From Rhizobium sp. C1 (GTDB lineage: Bacteria > Pseudomonadota > Alphaproteobacteria > Rhizobiales > Rhizobiaceae), in contig NZ_JAJNCY010000015.1 in NCBI RefSeq assembly GCF_021026335.1, forward strand, positions 1 through 38,662: 38,662 nt of DNA, given 5' to 3'. Below are positions 1 to 8,017 of the stretch, in pieces; position 1 is the stretch's first letter; every line of letters starts with the position of its first letter. The translations under genes and the position numbers were made by a program. Under the pieces are notes generated by a model, which saw only the letters and a list, made by a program, of their open reading frames with translations, was not told the DNA's origin and made no database searches.

Positions 1-16
1 GCCAACCCAAACGACC

Positions 17-43
17 AAAAACCCGGCCAAAACAGAGGCCGGG
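17..43 (-). terminator. Rho-independent terminator, minus strand
   Basis: A perfect 7-bp GC stem (CCCGGCC / GGCCGGG, 22-28 and 37-43) with an 8-nt loop is followed on the minus strand by five T (plus-strand A17-21). It lies about 240 nt beyond the stop of prmB, the nearest minus-strand gene, and probably ends that transcript. Confidence 0.65.
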
Positions 44-282
44 CTCGATAAGGCACGTCTAACAATCTCCCAGCCGCGAAGACATCGCATTATGCAACGG
101 TCCCACAAGGGGGGAGACGGAAAGACGCGCCCTCCGCCACAAACCGCAGCCTGGAAATAGCCGCCACCCCATGGTGCGCCGCTTGCACGAATGTCGAGAC
201 ACGGGAAACGGGTGCCCCACGGTCCCCCTCCTCCTTGTGGGGAGGGTGGGGAGGGGTCTTTAGCCACGGACGAAGGCGAGCC
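44..282. repeat. Gene-free stretch with GC-rich palindromic repeat remnants
   Basis: No convincing gene is present. Two G/C-run segments, around 100-121 (a CCACAAGGGGGGAGAC-type string) and 220-260 (a CCCCCTCCTCCTTGTGGGGAGG-type string), resemble the imperfect-hairpin intergenic repeats scattered through rhizobial genomes. The second can fold back on itself as an imperfect CCCCTCC/GGGGAGGGG hairpin. The family assignment rests on resemblance only. Copies elsewhere in the genome would be needed to prove repetition. Confidence 0.35.
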
Positions 283-1203
283 TCACTCCACCCCGAGCGC
301 TTCCGCCGTGATCCAGAACACCGAATCCGGCGCATTCTCCGTCTCGATCCACAGAAACTCGAGATGCGGAAACTCGGCTTCGAGAATATCCCGTCCCGAA
401 CCGATTTCACAAAGCAGCCCGCCGCCGGGGTTCAGGTGCTTCGGCGCTTCGGCGAGGATCACACGCACGAGGTCCAGACCGTCTTCCCCGCCCGTATGCG
501 CCATTTCGGGCTCGGCCTGATATTCCGGCGGATAGGCCGCGAAGGTTTCGGCGTCCACGTAAGGCGGATTGGTGATGATGAGGTCGTAGGTGCGGCCGGC
601 GAGCGGCTCGAAGAGGTCGCCGTGATGCAGCGTCACCTGATCCTCGACATCGTGCTCGTCGATATTGATCTTCGCAACTTCCAGCGCGTCTTCCGACAGA
701 TCGACCGCATCCACCGACGCAAACGGGTAGAACTTGGCGGCGAGCACGGCAAGGCAGCCGGAACCCGTGCAGATATCGACGGCGCTTTCGACCAGTTCCG
801 GGTCCGGCAGGAAGGAAGAGCCCTCCTCGCTGCCATATTCGGTGAAGAGGATTTCGCCGATATGCGAACGCGGCACGATCACGCGTTCGTCGACATGAAA
901 GCGCACGCCCTGGATATAGGACCGGCCGGTGAGATAGGCGGACGGCTTGCGGCTCGTCACGCGATCCTCGATCCGCTCGGCCAGCAGCCGGCGCTCGTCG
1001 GGCAGAAGCCGCGCATCGAGAAACGGATCGAGCACATCGATCGGCAGGTCGAGTGAATCGAGCAGCAGGAAGGCCGCATCGTCCGCCGCCGTCGTCGTGC
1101 CATGGCCGTAACTCAGGTCCGCCGCATTGAAGCGCGAGATGGCATAGCGCCAGTAATCGCGAAGCGTCAGGAGGTCGCGGGTGATGTCGTCGATGTTCTG
1201 CAT
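283..1203 (-). CDS. prmB: 50S ribosomal protein L3 N5-glutamine methyltransferase PrmB
   Basis: This 306-residue protein is a class I SAM-dependent methyltransferase of the HemK/PrmA/PrmB group. These enzymes methylate a glutamine side chain; PrmB acts on ribosomal protein L3. The SAM-binding glycine motif DICTGSGCLA is at residues 143-152 and the glutamine-binding NPPY tetrapeptide at 212-215. The N-terminal helical part (1-100) and total length fit PrmB (about 300 residues) better than PrmC, and it has the PrmB-like PRSHIGE segment after the helical domain. It starts at ATG 1203 and shares a 110-bp divergent intergenic region with the pseudouridine synthase, so both neighbours act on ribosome components. 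The L3 specificity is inferred from the family, not visible in the sequence. Confidence 0.88.
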   Translation of the reverse strand: MQNIDDITRDLLTLRDYWRYAISRFNAADLSYGHGTTTAADDAAFLLLDSLDLPIDVLDPFLDARLLPDERRLLAERIEDRVTSRKPSAYLTGRSYIQGVRFHVDERVIVPRSHIGEILFTEYGSEEGSSFLPDPELVESAVDICTGSGCLAVLAAKFYPFASVDAVDLSEDALEVAKINIDEHDVEDQVTLHHGDLFEPLAGRTYDLIITNPPYVDAETFAAYPPEYQAEPEMAHTGGEDGLDLVRVILAEAPKHLNPGGGLLCEIGSGRDILEAEFPHLEFLWIETENAPDSVFWITAEALGVE

Positions 1204-1312
1204 GGTCTTCGCTCGTCGTTTTCTCTCTGGCCGGGCTTGGCTGCAGGGTGTTTCAGGCTTTATGTGAGCGCTGGAAACGGGTCAACCGTGGCATGACTTT
1301 GTGAAGGATGTA

Positions 1313-2125
1313 ATGCGAAGGCCGAACGACAGAAAGCCGCCTGCCCCGCGCCGTGCGCCGGAACCGCGTGATGGAGGCAAGCGTGTTACCATCGCGCGGG
1401 CGCTCTCCAAGCTCGGCTTCTGCTCGCGCACGCAAGCCGAGGCGCTGGTTCTGGCCGGTCGGGTCACGATTGACGGCCGCAACACCACGCAGCTGGAAAC
1501 CTGGGTGGACCTCGCGACGTCGAAGATCGCGGTGGATGGCAAGCCGGTCGCAACGGAAACCTTCGTCTACTACATGTTGAACAAGCCGCGCGGGTTGGTG
1601 ACGACACGCCACGATCCGCAAGGCCGCCCCACCGTCTACGAGTGCCTCAAACATCTCGACCACGCGCATCTCTCGCCCGTGGGCAGGCTCGACAAGGCCA
1701 GCGAAGGCCTGCTGCTCTTCACCAACGACACGGAATTCGCGCAAGCGCTTCTCGATCCGGAAACCCATGTCCCGAAGACTTATCACGTCCAGATCGACAG
1801 CCTCGTTGCGCCGGAAAAGCTCGCCGCCTTTCTCACTGGCGTCGAGCATGACGGGGACCGTCTGCAGGCCCGCCGCGCCGATATCCTGCGCGAGGGCGAC
1901 AAGAATGCGTGGCTGGACATCGAGCTGGACGAAGGCAAGAACCGCCAGATCCGCCGCATGCTGGAAACACTCGACATAGAAGTGCTGCGTCTGGTGCGCG
2001 TGGCGATCGGCGAGCTGCCGCTGGGGGACCTTCCGAAGGGCGAGGTTCGCGCGCTGACCGCCGACGAAGTGCAGGTGCTGCGCACCGCCATCGCCGCGAA
2101 ACAAAAAAGGCCCCGCGCCGGTTAA
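1313..2125 (+). CDS. RsuA/RluB/E/F-family rRNA pseudouridine synthase
   Basis: The product isomerises uridine to pseudouridine in rRNA. An N-terminal S4 RNA-binding domain (about residues 25-75, containing [20 protein letters not shown]) precedes the synthase domain. That domain carries the family motif [13 protein letters not shown] with catalytic Asp at about residue 127, and the C-terminal motif [10 protein letters not shown]. Length is 270 residues from ATG 1313, which has AAGGA four bases upstream. An in-frame GTG at 1301 lacks any ribosome binding site and would add only four residues. The family contains both 16S (RsuA) and 23S (RluB/E/F) enzymes, and I cannot fix the target base from sequence alone, so no symbol is given. 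Its 3' end overlaps the terminator hairpin of the convergent clpP gene. Confidence 0.88.
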   Translation: MRRPNDRKPPAPRRAPEPRDGGKRVTIARALSKLGFCSRTQAEALVLAGRVTIDGRNTTQLETWVDLATSKIAVDGKPVATETFVYYMLNKPRGLVTTRHDPQGRPTVYECLKHLDHAHLSPVGRLDKASEGLLLFTNDTEFAQALLDPETHVPKTYHVQIDSLVAPEKLAAFLTGVEHDGDRLQARRADILREGDKNAWLDIELDEGKNRQIRRMLETLDIEVLRLVRVAIGELPLGDLPKGEVRALTADEVQVLRTAIAAKQKRPRAG

Positions 2126-2139
2126 AGCGCGAGACCTTT
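2103..2139 (-). terminator. Terminator of clpP, overlapping the 3' end of the convergent synthase gene
   Basis: On the minus strand an imperfect stem (AAAGG and CGCGC arms separated by a 3x3 internal loop, closing a loop that holds the synthase stop codon) is followed by six T (plus-strand A2103-2108). It sits about 20 nt after the clpP stop. Confidence 0.6.
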
Positions 2140-2158
2140 GAATGTCAGATCAAACAGT

Positions 2159-2746
2159 TCAGCCGATTTCGGACTGGCTGGTGATGATCTTGGAAACGAG
2201 ACCATAGCTCTGGGCGTCTTCAGCCGAGAGCCAGTAGTCGCGATCCGTGTCCTTGGCGATCTTTTCGACCGGCTGGCCGGTGGCCGCAGCGAAGATCTTG
2301 TTCAGGCGCTCGTTCATCTTGATGATTTCGCGGGCCTGGATTTCGATGTCCGACGCCATGCCGCGCGTGCCGCCCGACGGTTGGTGCAGCAGGAAGCGCG
2401 TGTTCGGCAGGCAAAGGCGCTGTTCCTTCGGAACCGAAACGTAGATCAGTGCGCCGGCAGATGCGACCCAGCCGGTGCCAATAATCCAGACCTTCGGCTT
2501 GATGAACTTGATCATGTCGTGGATCGAGTCACCCGATTCGACATGACCGCCCGGCGAGTTGACGAAAATCTTGATATCTTCGTCACTGGCAGCGGCCAGT
2601 GCAACAAGCTGCGCGCAAACGCGCTGGGCCAGTTCCTGCGTAATGCCGCCATAGATGAAGATGGATCGCGACTTGAAAAGATTCGCCTCCGCGTCCTTGC
2701 CAAGCGGCTTTTCTGTCTTCTTGTCGTCGTCGTCTTCTTCGTTCAT
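2159..2746 (-). CDS. clpP: ATP-dependent Clp protease proteolytic subunit (ClpP paralogue)
   Basis: This 195-residue serine protease of the ClpP family normally forms a double heptameric barrel fed by ClpA or ClpX. The complete triad is visible: Ser96 in VASAGAL, His121 in FLLHQPSGG and Asp170 in [10 protein letters not shown]. The oligomerisation strand and helix regions ([19 protein letters not shown], 62-80) are also present. The start at 2746 is supported by AGGAAGG eight bases upstream; a longer frame to 3196 runs through the neighbouring gene and is spurious. The N-terminus has no processing propeptide but carries an acidic-lysine stretch (residues 3-13). No clpX, clpA or tig is adjacent, so it is probably one of the extra rhizobial ClpP paralogues and not the housekeeping copy. 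The paralogue number cannot be told. Confidence 0.85.
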   Translation of the reverse strand: MNEEDDDDKKTEKPLGKDAEANLFKSRSIFIYGGITQELAQRVCAQLVALAAASDEDIKIFVNSPGGHVESGDSIHDMIKFIKPKVWIIGTGWVASAGALIYVSVPKEQRLCLPNTRFLLHQPSGGTRGMASDIEIQAREIIKMNERLNKIFAAATGQPVEKIAKDTDRDYWLSAEDAQSYGLVSKIITSQSEIG

Positions 2747-2870
2747 CGGCAACCTTCCTGTCCAAGTCTGATTCACCCACAGGTAATCGCTTCGCAGATT
2801 GAAGACAATGGCCGAGTGGGAGAAAGCTTCGTGACGCCGGACGAATGGTAAATGAGTTGATGCACGCAAA

Positions 2871-2896
2871 AAGGGGCGAGAGTGACCTCGCCCCTT
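2871..2896 (-). terminator. Terminator after the small secreted-protein gene
   Basis: A perfect 10-bp stem AAGGGGCGAG / CTCGCCCCTT (2871-2880 and 2887-2896) with a 6-nt loop is followed on the minus strand by a T-run (plus-strand A2868-2872). It lies 22 nt past the stop codon at 2919. Confidence 0.85.
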
Positions 2897-2918
2897 TCCG
2901 CCGCGCATGCGGCATTCA

Positions 2919-3266
2919 TCAGTTCTTGGCGTTCGGGTCGCAAGCGTTGTCGCCGGTCTGACACTTCGGCGAAGCATCGGGAGCCGATGGATTGCCCATC
3001 TTGTCCATGCTCTGTGTGCCGGAGGTGCTGTCCATCGCGCCCTTCGTGCCGATGGCACCGGTGGTGCCGGCGTCCGGCGCATTGGGATCGGTCTTGCTGC
3101 AGGCCGTGTCACCAGCGCGGCAATTGGTCGGCATACCCGTCTTCGGATCGACCGGCTTCTGGCCAGACTGGCTGGTACCATCTGCGCTCTGTGCAAAGGC
3201 GGCAGATGCCATCGGCAGGGCGGACATGGATGCGACGATCATCGCGACTGCAATCTTGTTCATCAT
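2919..3266 (-). CDS. Small secreted protein of unknown function
   Basis: This 115-residue protein has a clear Sec signal peptide (hydrophobic residues 5-20, cleavage probably after AAFAQ-S). The mature part is low in hydrophobics and rich in Asp, Gly, Thr, Pro and Ser. It carries two similar Cys-containing units, [19 protein letters not shown] and [15 protein letters not shown], suggesting an internal duplication with a C-x4-GD/GDxAC pattern and possible disulphides. Start ATG 3266 has GGAAGG seven bases upstream. I do not recognise a characterised family. A terminator follows directly, so this is a single-gene unit. A weak match to the general stress (EcfG/RpoE2) promoter pattern lies upstream. 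Confidence 0.7.
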   Translation of the reverse strand: MMNKIAVAMIVASMSALPMASAAFAQSADGTSQSGQKPVDPKTGMPTNCRAGDTACSKTDPNAPDAGTTGAIGTKGAMDSTSGTQSMDKMGNPSAPDASPKCQTGDNACDPNAKN

Positions 3267-3634
3267 GATCTTACCTTCCTTGGTTTTCGCTGAAGGGCGC
3301 AGGCGGCGTCCCTGCCAAGAAAAGTCTTTCAGAGGCGTGATGTTCCGGAGAAAATGTTATATATTTCTCGGGAACATTTTCGATCATTTCTTTTTCCTAT
3401 CGCATGCCGCAGGAGGTGTAAGACAATCGCCATGAAGCCAGAAACGACTTGAATATACTTCGAGGATTCATTGCACGCCCGCAAGTCCCATGTCAAAGCG
3501 CGCCGGGTGCGAACGGGAAAAGGCGCGGGCGAAGCGGAATATTACAGACATTTAATTGCCGCTTGACTCGAAACTTTCACGTCCGCGTCCTACGTCAGGA
3601 GCGTAATCTTCGCGAACTCTTGAAGGAGCCGACC
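3267..3634. other. Divergent intergenic region between the secreted protein and the DUF2076 gene
   Basis: This 368-bp stretch holds no convincing gene. It contains an AT-rich segment (3356-3400), a GGAAC-N17-CTTT pattern read on the minus strand (3321-3346) that could be a stress promoter, and a strong but orphan Shine-Dalgarno string AGGAGGTG at 3411-3418 that is followed only by a six-codon frame (ATG 3432 to TGA 3452). Confidence 0.5.
3321..3346 (-). promoter_or_regulatory. Candidate EcfG/RpoE2-type stress promoter
   Basis: On the minus strand GGAAC (3346-3342) is followed after 17 nt by CTTT. The alphaproteobacterial general stress sigma factor recognises GGAAC-N16/17-CGTT, so there is one mismatch in the -10. 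It would start transcription about 45 nt before the secreted-protein gene. Confidence 0.3.
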
Positions 3635-4477
3635 ATGTCACCCGAGGAACGCCAGTTGCTCAACGAACTTTTCGCCCGCGTCGGCCAGGCTGCCTCGACG
3701 CCGCGCGATCCGGAAGCAGAGGCGATGATCCGTGACGAACTCGCCCGCCATCCTTATGCCGCCTATTATCTCGCCCAGGCCGTCATCCTGCAGGAAAAGG
3801 GCCTTGAGGCCTCTGCCGCCCGCATCGGCCAGCTCGAAGCGCAGGTGAAGGAATTGCAGCAGGGCGCGAGCGCGCAGCAGGCCCAACAACAGGGTCAGCA
3901 GGGCGGCTTCCTCTCCGGCCTCTCCTCTCTGTTTGGCGGCAATGCCCAGGGTCAGGGCGCACAGACACCCCAGTCGCAGCCCGGCCCCTGGGGCCGCTCC
4001 GGCCCGCAGGCTCCGGCCTATGATGGCGGCTATACCCGGGGCGCGGCACCTCAGCCCGGTCCTTGGTCACAGCCGGGCCAGCCTTCACAACCGTCCTACG
4101 CCGCCCCCCAGCAGCCCTCGCGCGGCGGCGGCTTTCTTGCCGGTGCCATGACGACGGCAGCCGGCGTGGCCGGCGGCATGCTGATGGCCGACGCCGTGCG
4201 CGGCCTTTTCGCCCCGCATTTCGGCACCGGCGGTCTGTTCGGCGCCGGCGGTGTGGCAGGAGCCCCCGTTGTTGAAGAAACCGTGGTCAACAACTTCTTC
4301 GACAATGGCAACCAGCCCGGCCAGTCCAACGATTGGCAGAACGGAAACAACGGAACCGAGCAATCCGCACTCGCAGATATGAGCGACGCCACGCAGAACA
4401 CCGATGGCTACGACAATGCCGACTACGATGACTCGAGCTTCGACGACGGCGGCTCCGACGACAGCAATTATGCCTGA
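3635..4477 (+). CDS. DUF2076-family protein
   Basis: This 280-residue protein begins with the DUF2076 signature (SPEERQLLNELFARV, then HPYAAYYLAQAVILQE), a helical segment ending in a short coiled coil (residues 52-75). A Gln/Gly/Pro-rich low-complexity linker (76-150) follows. Next is a Gly/Ala-rich hydrophobic block (about 155-205), then an Asn-containing strand and a very acidic Asp/Ser/Tyr tail (235-280). ATG 3635 has AAGGAG seven bases upstream; earlier in-frame starts have no ribosome binding site. DUF2076 proteins have been described as putative periplasmic ligand-binding sensor-like proteins, but no signal peptide is visible here and the function is unknown. It is transcribed alone and converges on queF. 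Confidence 0.8.
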   Translation: MSPEERQLLNELFARVGQAASTPRDPEAEAMIRDELARHPYAAYYLAQAVILQEKGLEASAARIGQLEAQVKELQQGASAQQAQQQGQQGGFLSGLSSLFGGNAQGQGAQTPQSQPGPWGRSGPQAPAYDGGYTRGAAPQPGPWSQPGQPSQPSYAAPQQPSRGGGFLAGAMTTAAGVAGGMLMADAVRGLFAPHFGTGGLFGAGGVAGAPVVEETVVNNFFDNGNQPGQSNDWQNGNNGTEQSALADMSDATQNTDGYDNADYDDSSFDDGGSDDSNYA

Positions 4478-4485
4478 TATGGTGG

Positions 4486-4506
4486 GAGGGCGGTTAAGCC
4501 GCCCTC
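4486..4506. terminator. Hairpin between convergent DUF2076 gene and queF
   Basis: An 8-bp GC stem GAGGGCGG / CCGCCCTC (4486-4493, 4499-4506) with a 5-nt loop lies in the 27-bp convergent gap and touches the queF stop codon. There is no T-run on either side, so it is a weak candidate. Confidence 0.4.
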
Positions 4507-4969
4507 AGCCTCTCCCGCGATAGGTCGGCACGCCCTGATCCGGCAGCCACACGCCCTTCGGCGGTTCGCCGGTCTGCCAGAACACGTCGATCGGGATGCC
4601 CCCGCGCGGATACCAGTAGGCCCCGATGCGCAGCCATTCCGGCTCCAGGAGGTCGATGATGCGCTTGGCGATATAGACCGAGCAATCCTCGTGAAACGCT
4701 CCGTGATTGCGGAAGGCGAAGAGGAAGAGCTTCAGCGACTTCGATTCCACCAGCCACTTTCCCGGAACGTAATCGATCACGATATGCGCGAAATCGGGCT
4801 GCCCGGTCATCGGGCAGAGTGAAGTGAATTCGGGCGCGGTAAAGCGCACGACATATTTCGTGCCCTCGTTGCCGTTCGGCACACGCTCCAGCACCGCCTC
4901 TTCCGGCGTCTTCGGCGCTTCGACGGCAGCGCCCAGCTGCGTCAGACCCGAAACATCGGTCTTGCTCAT
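4505..4969 (-). CDS. queF: NADPH-dependent 7-cyano-7-deazaguanine reductase QueF
   Basis: QueF reduces preQ0 to preQ1 in the synthesis of the tRNA nucleoside queuosine, in the cytoplasm. At 154 residues this is the short, single-domain (type I) form. The catalytic Cys52 lies in [11 protein letters not shown] with the general acid Asp59. The QueF motif ESKSLKLF (75-82) binds NADPH, and the substrate-binding His-Glu pair is in AFHED (91-95). The gene stands alone, minus strand, 17 nt downstream of the CDF transporter gene, and may be co-transcribed with it; no other queuosine genes are in the window. Confidence 0.93.
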   Translation of the reverse strand: MSKTDVSGLTQLGAAVEAPKTPEEAVLERVPNGNEGTKYVVRFTAPEFTSLCPMTGQPDFAHIVIDYVPGKWLVESKSLKLFLFAFRNHGAFHEDCSVYIAKRIIDLLEPEWLRIGAYWYPRGGIPIDVFWQTGEPPKGVWLPDQGVPTYRGRG

Positions 4970-4986
4970 CTTCTTGTTCCTTCTTG

Positions 4987-5919
4987 TCAGACCCGTTTCT
5001 TCAGCGGCTTGTGGGCGGCGATATTCACGCGCACCCCATGCGGCTTCTCACCCTCGGGCTCTATATGAATAGCAATGCTCGCGCCGGAAATCACCTGGTG
5101 CAGCGCATTCTCGATCCGGTCGCAGATATCATGGGCTTCCCCGACCGGCATGCTCTCAGGCACGACAAGATGAAAATCGATGAACACGGCCGGGCCGGCG
5201 CGGCGGTTGCGCAGATCGTGGACACCCAGCGAACCGGCCGCATTTTCGGCGATCGCCTTCTTGATCGCCTCGTCCTCTTCCGCCGTCACCGCGCGGTCGA
5301 GCAGGCCATTGACCGACTGGGAGACAACCTTCCAGCCCTCGAAGAGAATATTGATCGCCACGCCAATCGCCATCAAGGGATCGAGGATTGTGTAACCCGT
5401 CAGTGTCGCGAGAATCAGGCCGATGATCACGCCGGCCGAGGTCACGACGTCGGAGAACACATGCCGCCCGTCGGCCTTCAGCGCCGGCGAATGATGCTGG
5501 ATGCCGACCTTGATGAGCAGCCAGGCCCAGACGGCGTTGATGATCGCTGCCACCCCGTTGATCACCAGGCCCAGCACTGGCGCATCCATGGCGGCAGGAT
5601 GCGCCAGATGGCCGACAGCCTCCCAGACGATCATGACCGCCGCGATGATGATCAGCATTCCCTCGACGACCGCCGAGAGATATTCGGCCTTGTGATGCCC
5701 AAACTGGTGATCGTCATCGGCCGGCTTCTGCGCATAGCTGATCACGCCATAGGCTATGGCCGCCGCAATCACGTTGACGGTCGATTCCATCGCGTCGGAC
5801 AGCAGGGCCACCGAGCCGGTGACGTACCAGGCAAGCGCCTTCAGTCCCATGACGAAAAGGGAAAGCGGAATGCCCCAGAAAGCAATACGGCGGATCAGGC
5901 GGGATGTCTCGGCATCCAT
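4987..5919 (-). CDS. Cation diffusion facilitator family metal exporter (FieF-like)
   Basis: This 310-residue inner-membrane transporter of the CDF family uses proton exchange to export divalent metals (Zn, Fe, Mn, Co or Cd depending on the member). Six hydrophobic helices span about residues 12-200, followed by a cytoplasmic ferredoxin-like domain (about 210-305). Metal-site candidates are Asp42 in LLSDAMES and the His153-x3-Asp157 pair in RHVFSDVV. The family motif [15 protein letters not shown] lies at 73-87. The start at 5919 has an AAAGGGG string upstream; a frame extension to 6027 lacks support. Position four after Asp42 is Ser rather than Asp, so the binding site differs from E. coli FieF and the metal cannot be predicted. 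Confidence 0.85.
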   Translation of the reverse strand: MDAETSRLIRRIAFWGIPLSLFVMGLKALAWYVTGSVALLSDAMESTVNVIAAAIAYGVISYAQKPADDDHQFGHHKAEYLSAVVEGMLIIIAAVMIVWEAVGHLAHPAAMDAPVLGLVINGVAAIINAVWAWLLIKVGIQHHSPALKADGRHVFSDVVTSAGVIIGLILATLTGYTILDPLMAIGVAINILFEGWKVVSQSVNGLLDRAVTAEEDEAIKKAIAENAAGSLGVHDLRNRRAGPAVFIDFHLVVPESMPVGEAHDICDRIENALHQVISGASIAIHIEPEGEKPHGVRVNIAAHKPLKKRV

Positions 5920-6166
5920 GGCTCTGCCCCTTTCAATGATGTGTTGAGTTGCCGCGACATATCCGGCCATGCCCGAAAGAGCAAGGCGCAAATGAAAAGA
6001 ACACAGAAATTTCCCTTTATTCTCCAAGACTTAGCGTAAGCTATACTTTCACAGCACAAGCTATATTCGAAGGCCACGCCACCCATTTGATACATGTCAA
6101 CGAGCGGTGGAACGGGCCGCGTAAACTGGCCGCTCGACCAAAGACACCGAGGCACGAGGCGTTCCC

Positions 6167-6442
6167 ATGGCTGAGCTTGAGACGATCCGCAAGGAACTGG
6201 AACAGCTGCTCAAAGAGGTAAAATCTCTTCAGACTGACGCGGCAGGGCCCGCCGCTCCCGACGCCCGGGAAATGGAACGGGCACCCCAGGCCGAGCCGGA
6301 CGCCGACGCACTTGCAGAACTCCAGAATTTTCTCGTCTCGAAGGCCGGCGAAGCCGAGAGCACCATTGAAGATCACCCCCTTGCCGCCATGGCCGCCGCC
6401 TTCCTTCTGGGGCTGACGATCGGCCGTATTGCTCTCAGATAG
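6167..6442 (+). CDS. Small membrane-anchored DUF883/ElaB-YqjD-like protein
   Basis: This 91-residue protein has an amphipathic, charged N-terminal helix (residues 1-22), an acidic Ala/Pro linker and a single C-terminal transmembrane segment (HPLAAMAAAFLLGLTIGRIALR, described as residues 69-91). This is the layout of ElaB/YqjD/DUF883 proteins, which in E. coli anchor ribosomes to the inner membrane in stationary phase. ATG 6167 has GAGG seven bases upstream. The next gene follows after 10 nt and also encodes a small membrane protein, like the yqjD-yqjE pair. The ribosome role is only an analogy. Confidence 0.65.
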   Translation: MAELETIRKELEQLLKEVKSLQTDAAGPAAPDAREMERAPQAEPDADALAELQNFLVSKAGEAESTIEDHPLAAMAAAFLLGLTIGRIALR

Positions 6443-6452
6443 GAACGCCATC

Positions 6453-6935
6453 ATGCGTGTAGACAGCCTTATCCAGTCGCTGAAAGTGTTGATCCGGATC
6501 GATTCCGTGATTGCGGATCTGAAATTCCGCGCGCGCCTGTCACAGATCGCCCTGCTCGCGGTCGCCCTCGTCATCGGAGCATTCGGCCTCATCATGCTCG
6601 GGATCGCCGGCTTCCAGTTCCTCAAGGATCTCTGGGGGCCGGTCATCGCTGCACTTGTCGTCGCCGCTGCCAGCTTCTTTCTCGCGCTTCTGCTGGTGCT
6701 GATCGCCGGAGCGCAAAAGCCGGGCAAGGAATTGCAGCTCGCGCTGGAACTCCACGCCACCGCGCTCGACGCCCTGATCACCGAAGCCAAATCCGCCACC
6801 GGGGATCTGACGCTTGCCGGCAATCTTCTGCGCGGTCGTTTCGACTCCTCGCTGATCGGCCTCGTTGGCCCGCTTGCCACCCTGCTCCTGCGCGCCCTGC
6901 GGCGGAAGGGGACAAGCACAGTGGAAAAAGCCTGA
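6453..6935 (+). CDS. Phage-holin-like superfamily small membrane protein (YqjE-like)
   Basis: The 160-residue product has two adjacent transmembrane helices (about residues 30-57 and 63-90) forming a hairpin. It is flanked by a short cytoplasmic N-terminus and a C-terminal amphipathic region ending in a basic tail. This matches the Phage_holin_3_6/YqjE type, which in bacterial chromosomes is not phage-linked. The preferred start is ATG 6453 (AGGA about nine bases upstream); it sits just after the stop of the DUF883-like gene, so the two form one operon. No endolysin or phage gene is nearby. Confidence 0.7.
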   Translation: MRVDSLIQSLKVLIRIDSVIADLKFRARLSQIALLAVALVIGAFGLIMLGIAGFQFLKDLWGPVIAALVVAAASFFLALLLVLIAGAQKPGKELQLALELHATALDALITEAKSATGDLTLAGNLLRGRFDSSLIGLVGPLATLLLRALRRKGTSTVEKA

Positions 6936-7055
6936 AGCCGCCGGCAGCAGCGGCTCTTGCCGTTGCGCTCAATGTCCGAGCGAATGTGAACAATGAAATT
7001 GTCCTGACGGAAGTATTCTTCGGCCTTCCTCACCAGCCTGGCATGGTCGCCGGGA

Positions 7056-7922
7056 TCACGGTGCCGCCGCCGGTCGAAAACATCCGGCCAGAAACGCGGC
7101 CGCGGCCTCGATGGCCGGTTGCCCCCGCTGGTCTTCATGCCAGCAAAGCCAGACATTGCGGTCGAAGAAGGCTTTCTCCGGATGAGCGTCCACCAGTCCG
7201 AAGCGGCGCCCCAGGATTTCCGGCGCGGCCACCACACCGGCGCCCGCCGCCACCGAAGCCAGCTGAATGGCAAGGTCATTGCTCCGCAGCGCAATGGCAA
7301 AGGGCGGCCCGGCAAGCGACTTCATCCAAGCCTCATGGGGCAGGAGATCGTTGCCTTGGTCGAACAGGACATAGCGATAGGCCGCGAACGCTGTTTCTGC
7401 CGCGTAGGCAGAACTTGCCAGAAAGCGATATCGTAATGTCCCCACCTGCCGGCGGATCAATGTCGGATCGGCGGGCGCGGAAAGCCGGACCGAGATATCA
7501 GCCTCACGACGCGTGATCGACACCGTCTGTACATCGCCCCGCAGCGTGACCTCAAGGGCGGGATGGGCTTGAAGAAACGCCCCAAGGTGCGGCGCAATCA
7601 CTTCGGCCGCAACCAGCGCCGGCGCACTGATGGAAAGAGGCCCGGCGACCTCCGGCCTGATACTCGAGGCCGTGCGCTCCAGTGCATGGACCTCCTCCTG
7701 CATCCGCTGCGCATGCGCAGCGATCCGCAGCCCCGCCTGCGTCAGCACCGTTCGCTTCTGCCGCCGGTCAACGAGCTTGGCACCCAGCGCGTCCTCCAGC
7801 GATGCGATGCGCCGCGCGACTGTGACATGGTCAACGCCCAGCCGCTTCGCCGCCGCCGCCAGAGATCCCCTTTCCTCAAGTAGAAGAAGGAACTTCAAGT
7901 CATCCCAGTTCAGCATGTTCAT
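7056..7922 (-). CDS. LysR-family transcriptional regulator
   Basis: The 288-residue protein has an N-terminal winged helix-turn-helix (residues 3-62: LAAAAKRLGVDHVTVARRIASLE) and a type-2 periplasmic-binding-like effector domain (about 90-285). It diverges from a DUF2798 membrane-protein gene with 95 bp between the start codons, the usual arrangement for a LysR regulator and its target. No clear ribosome binding site was found. ATG 7922 and ATG 7916 are both possible; I chose the first. The effector is unknown. Confidence 0.85.
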   Translation of the reverse strand: MNMLNWDDLKFLLLLEERGSLAAAAKRLGVDHVTVARRIASLEDALGAKLVDRRQKRTVLTQAGLRIAAHAQRMQEEVHALERTASSIRPEVAGPLSISAPALVAAEVIAPHLGAFLQAHPALEVTLRGDVQTVSITRREADISVRLSAPADPTLIRRQVGTLRYRFLASSAYAAETAFAAYRYVLFDQGNDLLPHEAWMKSLAGPPFAIALRSNDLAIQLASVAAGAGVVAAPEILGRRFGLVDAHPEKAFFDRNVWLCWHEDQRGQPAIEAAAAFLAGCFRPAAAP

Positions 7923-8017
7923 ATATTCACATTGAAAGAGATAATTATGGGAATTTTGCACATATCAGCGCGGAGGTACAGTGTGCCTGTCATTCAATCC
8001 CACTGAGGAGACACCCA
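7923..8017. promoter_or_regulatory. Divergent LysR / DUF2798 control region
   Basis: This 95-bp AT-rich region separates two outward-reading genes. It contains the short palindrome ATAATTAT near 7941-7948 and T-N11-A patterns that could serve as LysR sites, but such short matches are not diagnostic. A GAGGAG ribosome binding site for the DUF2798 gene lies near 8004-8009. Confidence 0.4.

Noticed and set aside
90-410. A 106-codon minus-strand frame past the prmB end
   Set aside because: Half of it is a frame of prmB and the rest lies in G/C-run repeat sequence; composition is Arg/Pro/Ser-rich, as expected for chance frames.
6453-6935. Prophage remnant suggested by the holin-like protein
   Set aside because: No endolysin, integrase, structural or att-like sequences are nearby, and the gene is paired with a DUF883-like gene as in ordinary chromosomes.
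6167-6935. Toxin-antitoxin module made of two small adjacent genes
   Set aside because: Both products are membrane proteins of housekeeping-type families; neither resembles a known toxin or antitoxin.
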